Shown: positions 61,822 through 64,000 of the stretch, in pieces | How the letters are laid out: every line of letters begins with the position of its first letter | Numbering within the stretch: position 1 is the stretch's first letter | NCBI GenBank assembly: GCA_900547475.1 | Contig: URGW01000003.1 | Span: 62,001 to 126,000, forward strand | Length of the DNA: 64,000 nt | Direction of reading: 5' to 3' | DNA from: an uncultured Clostridium sp. | Lineage (GTDB): Bacteria > Bacillota > Clostridia > Clostridiales > Clostridiaceae | Position numbers and translations under genes: made by a program | The notes under the pieces: model-generated | Told to the model about the DNA's origin: nothing | The model's database searches: none | The model's input: the letters and a program-made list of their open reading frames with translations, nothing else

Positions 61822-62709
61822 TTAAACCTCATTCAATTTAATAATAATACTTAAAACATTATTGCTATAATCAGCAGAAATATTACCGTCCATTTTTTCA
61901 ATCAACGCTTTGGCAATAGATAAACCTAACCCCGTAGATTTTCTTGCGGTATTTACTGTATAAAATCTATCAAACAATTTTCCAATTTGTATTTCGTTAA
62001 GGTCAGAAGTGTGATTTGAAAATACAATTTTCCCATTTTCAAATAATGATATTGTTAAATCTCCCTCACTATATTTGATTGCATTATCTATAACATTATT
62101 GAAAATACGAAGTAAGGCAGTTTTATCAACGGAACGCACAATTTTTTGTTCGCACAAATTTATATTCGGAGTAATGCCTTTTTCCTTAAATATCGCATAA
62201 TAGGATGAAATACAATCTTCTAAAACATTGTTGATAACGGTTTCTGTATAAACGCTATTTTCGGTATCAGAAATAATAGTTGTATATCGAAATAGTTCTT
62301 CTACTAGCTGTTTTAATGCAAAAGTACGATTTTTAATGATTGATAATTGTCTAGCAATATGTTCGCTTTTTTCTTCTTTGTCTAATAAGCTTAAGTAACC
62401 GCAAATTGTTGTAAGAGGAGTTCGTAAGTCATGGGATATATTTGTAATAGCGTTTTTTAATTCTTTATCGCCTTGTATATAGCGGTGCTTTTGTTTTTGT
62501 AATTCTTTCAACTCTACATTTATGTCATTTGCTAAAGAAGAAACCAATTTATCATATGAGGAAAGCATAATCGGAGTATTCGTATCTGTATATAATTTTT
62601 CTGAAAACCCTCTTTTTATCTCTTTAATTGCTTTTCTCATATAAAAGATTTTCAAAAGTAAAGCAAATATTATTACCAACAAGAAAAACACCATTATTTT
62701 CCACAACAT
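61822..62709 (-). CDS. Sensor histidine kinase with BcrA-type exporter
   Basis: 295 residues: a single N-terminal helix (3-22), then the HisKA domain with the phospho-acceptor His93 (ITNISHDLRTPLTTICGYL) and an ATPase domain with N-box IFNNVIDNAIKYS and G2 STGLGLSIAKALIEK. It lacks an external domain, as in kinases that sense envelope stress through an exporter. Its response regulator is not in the window and probably lies past 64000. It follows the permease gene by 19 bases. Confidence 0.9.
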   Translation of the reverse strand: MLWKIMVFFLLVIIFALLLKIFYMRKAIKEIKRGFSEKLYTDTNTPIMLSSYDKLVSSLANDINVELKELQKQKHRYIQGDKELKNAITNISHDLRTPLTTICGYLSLLDKEEKSEHIARQLSIIKNRTFALKQLVEELFRYTTIISDTENSVYTETVINNVLEDCISSYYAIFKEKGITPNINLCEQKIVRSVDKTALLRIFNNVIDNAIKYSEGDLTISLFENGKIVFSNHTSDLNEIQIGKLFDRFYTVNTARKSTGLGLSIAKALIEKMDGNISADYSNNVLSIIIKLNEV

Positions 62710-62728
62710 AACATCATTCCCTACAAAT

Positions 62729-63496
62729 TCATTTTAAATTCTTTTGCTCAAAGACCATTATACCTGTTCCCGTGCTTATTACAAGTATCAGTATATTGTA
62801 AATAATCATTTCCGTAGCTTGTGTAGTTTGCAAATTGATTAAATTTAAAAGTTGTCCTGTTGGTAAAAAGATATTTAAAAATTCATAAATTTGTTTCACA
62901 ATGATATCTGAATGAGCCATATCAGAAGAAAACAACACACTTAACACATAAAATGATATTCCAAACAGCAATAAACTAACTACTAAACAGATGATTGAAG
63001 AAGAAGCCTTATTTTGATTTATCATAACAATCATGGTATTTATTCCAGCAAATGTTATTGTTGCAAGAATAGAAATCCCTATAATTAAAGATATAGTGTG
63101 AATATCGGTTTTAAATGGAGCTATTAACCAAGTACCCAGCCCAATGATTGTTATTTGATGTGCCACCACTAAAATAACACTGGCAATCACACATATCAGC
63201 AAAGCAGAAATATATATTTTTAAACGACTATTGCCTGCAATGATTTTATTTCTAATTGTTCCGTCTGAATAATCTGTTCCTAAGAACCAAGAACAGAAGA
63301 TAGCAACAATAAAACCGATTATAAGAAAATGCCATACCAGTCTGCTTTCTAAAGTATAATCTGTTCCATATGCTATCATTTCACGGTGTGCTAGTATAGG
63401 AATAATTATTCCAGAAAGTATCATAAGTCCAAGCAAACACCAGTACAATCTACTTTTAAGTAAGCGTTGAAAATATGCTGAAAGTAAGTTATTCAT
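62729..63496 (-). CDS. ABC-2 permease (BcrB/lantibiotic-immunity type)
   Basis: I start at the ATG at 63496 (MNNLLSAYFQRLL, 255 residues), after GGAGGAAACCGTA. Six membrane segments and the pattern KSRLYWCLLGLMILSGIIIPI match permeases of bacitracin or lantibiotic immunity exporters. The start overlaps the end of the ATPase gene by 8 bases, so the two are coupled. Confidence 0.85.
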   Translation of the reverse strand: MNNLLSAYFQRLLKSRLYWCLLGLMILSGIIIPILAHREMIAYGTDYTLESRLVWHFLIIGFIVAIFCSWFLGTDYSDGTIRNKIIAGNSRLKIYISALLICVIASVILVVAHQITIIGLGTWLIAPFKTDIHTISLIIGISILATITFAGINTMIVMINQNKASSSIICLVVSLLLFGISFYVLSVLFSSDMAHSDIIVKQIYEFLNIFLPTGQLLNLINLQTTQATEMIIYNILILVISTGTGIMVFEQKNLK

Positions 63497-64000
63497 TACG
63501 GTTTCCTCCAATCAAATTGATATAATAATTCTCTAGGCTTTCGTCCTGCTCTTGAATATTAAGAACATTGCATTCTTTTTTTGCCAGTTCTACAACAAGT
63601 GATGTTATATCTAATTTGGCAAATACATCTATTTCTTTATCTGATATGACAGAATAATCATATCCTTTTTCTGTAAGAACGTTACATAACACTTCCATAT
63701 TTGAAACGGTCAGTTTTACACATTTCCTACATTTCGTATTTAATTCCAAAGCACTTATTTCTTGTATCATTTGCCCTTTATCTATAAATCCAAAATGTGT
63801 GGCAATGCGAGAAAGCTCATCAAGAATATGGCTGGAAATTAAAACCGTAATATCATGTTCGTGATTAAGTTTTAAAATCAGTTCTCTAATTTCAATAATA
63901 CCTTGTGGGTCAAGTCCATTTATCGGCTCATCTAAGATAAGGAAATCTGGAGAACCCGATAAAGCGATTGCAATTCCTAGTCGTTGACGCATACCTAAAG
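63489..64000 (-). CDS. ABC ATPase, BcrA type (start lies beyond the window)
   Basis: The frame stays open through 64000, so only the C-terminal 170 residues are visible. These start in the signature motif (LGMRQRLGIAIALSGSPDFLILDEPINGLDPQG), which shows the degenerate SLGMRQR signature and Walker B of BcrA/NisF-type ATPases. The H-loop (ISSHILDEL) follows. It powers the export or removal of a membrane-active peptide together with the permease. Confidence 0.88.
   Translation of the reverse strand, partial: LGMRQRLGIAIALSGSPDFLILDEPINGLDPQGIIEIRELILKLNHEHDITVLISSHILDELSRIATHFGFIDKGQMIQEISALELNTKCRKCVKLTVSNMEVLCNVLTEKGYDYSVISDKEIDVFAKLDITSLVVELAKKECNVLNIQEQDESLENYYINLIGGNRNE

Larger units (their letters stand above)
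43512..64000 (-). mobile_element. Tn916-like integrative conjugative element (left part, continues past the window)
   Basis: The block from the plsY stop to the window end carries genes in Tn916 order, read from the integrase end: int, xis, orf8, orf7, then (after accessory genes) orf13, orf14, orf15, orf16, orf17. Coding strand is mostly minus. Base composition is clearly richer in G and C than the host part in the int and conjugation modules, and lower in the accessory modules at 52.6-54.5 kb and 61.8-64 kb, so the element is a mosaic. The exact left end was not found. Relaxase, coupling protein and orf18-24 homologues should lie beyond 64000. Confidence 0.9.

Noticed and set aside
1..64000. 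tRNA or rRNA genes
   Set aside because: I found no T-loop consensus or rRNA-like stretch in the window.
43512..64000. Prophage
   Set aside because: No capsid, tail, portal or terminase genes. Int, xis and orf13-17 fit Tn916-like conjugation.

Overview
The window looks like a chromosome segment of a low-GC, spore-forming Clostridium (Clostridiaceae) that carries an integrative conjugative element (ICE) of the Tn916 type in its right third. The host part (about 1-43510) is very AT-rich. It has strong AGGAGG-type ribosome binding sites, A/T-rich intrinsic terminators and typical clostridial genes: an NfnAB ferredoxin/NADP transhydrogenase, a YlmC/YmxH sporulation-family protein, an iron-type alcohol dehydrogenase and a glmS ribozyme. 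From about 43512 to the window end the base composition rises and becomes mosaic, and the genes are those of a conjugative transposon. I cannot name the species.

Layout of the host part. 1-3920: cell-surface polymer genes (partial glycosyltransferase, MurJ flippase, WecG/TagA glycosyltransferase, TPR protein). 4038-6502: phosphoglucomutase and ribosomal protein L25/Ctc. 6750-9047: glmS behind a self-cleaving glmS ribozyme whose P1 stem carries a 119-nt insert of two repeat units. 9088-12874: SNF2/SWIM helicase and an ArsC/Spx-fold protein. 13052-15328: an odd three-gene cluster (TPR protein with a cysteine-rich tail, J-domain-like protein lacking HPD, DUF5685 protein). 15348-18725: lipoprotein, ferritin-like DUF2383 protein, HesB-like protein, aspartokinase, YmxH. 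18851-30244: the conserved translation/RNA operons (rimP-nusA-ylxR-ylxQ-infB-rbfA-nrnA-truB-ribF, then rpsO-pnp, then an M16 peptidase), with a promoter and a two-hairpin leader before rimP. 30509-38015: aminotransferase, a UvrD-like/LexA-peptidase fusion, NfnAB, alcohol dehydrogenase and a second DHH phosphoesterase. 38116-43508: a UgpBACE-like ABC importer running divergently from plsY, whose product consumes glycerol-3-phosphate.

The ICE. Its integrase end lies just after plsY: int, xis, orf8 and orf7 homologues of Tn916 (43695-46139). The conjugation genes orf13-orf17 follow at 54628-61587 (TcpC-like, CwlT-like hydrolase, large membrane protein, VirB4-like ATPase, TcpE-like). Tn916 carries tet(M) between orf7 and orf13. 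Here that slot holds two other modules: an FtsX-type ABC exporter with a lipoprotein and a divergent two-component system (46414-52376), and a GntR/YtrA-type regulator with an ABC-2 exporter (52659-54502). A third module, a BcrA-type ABC exporter with a histidine kinase, sits upstream of orf17 (61822-64000) and runs off the window. All three resemble systems used against cell-envelope-active antimicrobial peptides, so the element looks like a peptide-resistance ICE rather than a tetracycline one. That role is inference.

The best candidates for something undescribed are the J-domain/TPR/Cys-rich/DUF5685 cluster, the UvrD-LexA fusion, the enlarged P1 of the glmS ribozyme, the mirrored promoter/operator of the ICE two-component system, and two very small ICE ORFs with good ribosome binding sites.
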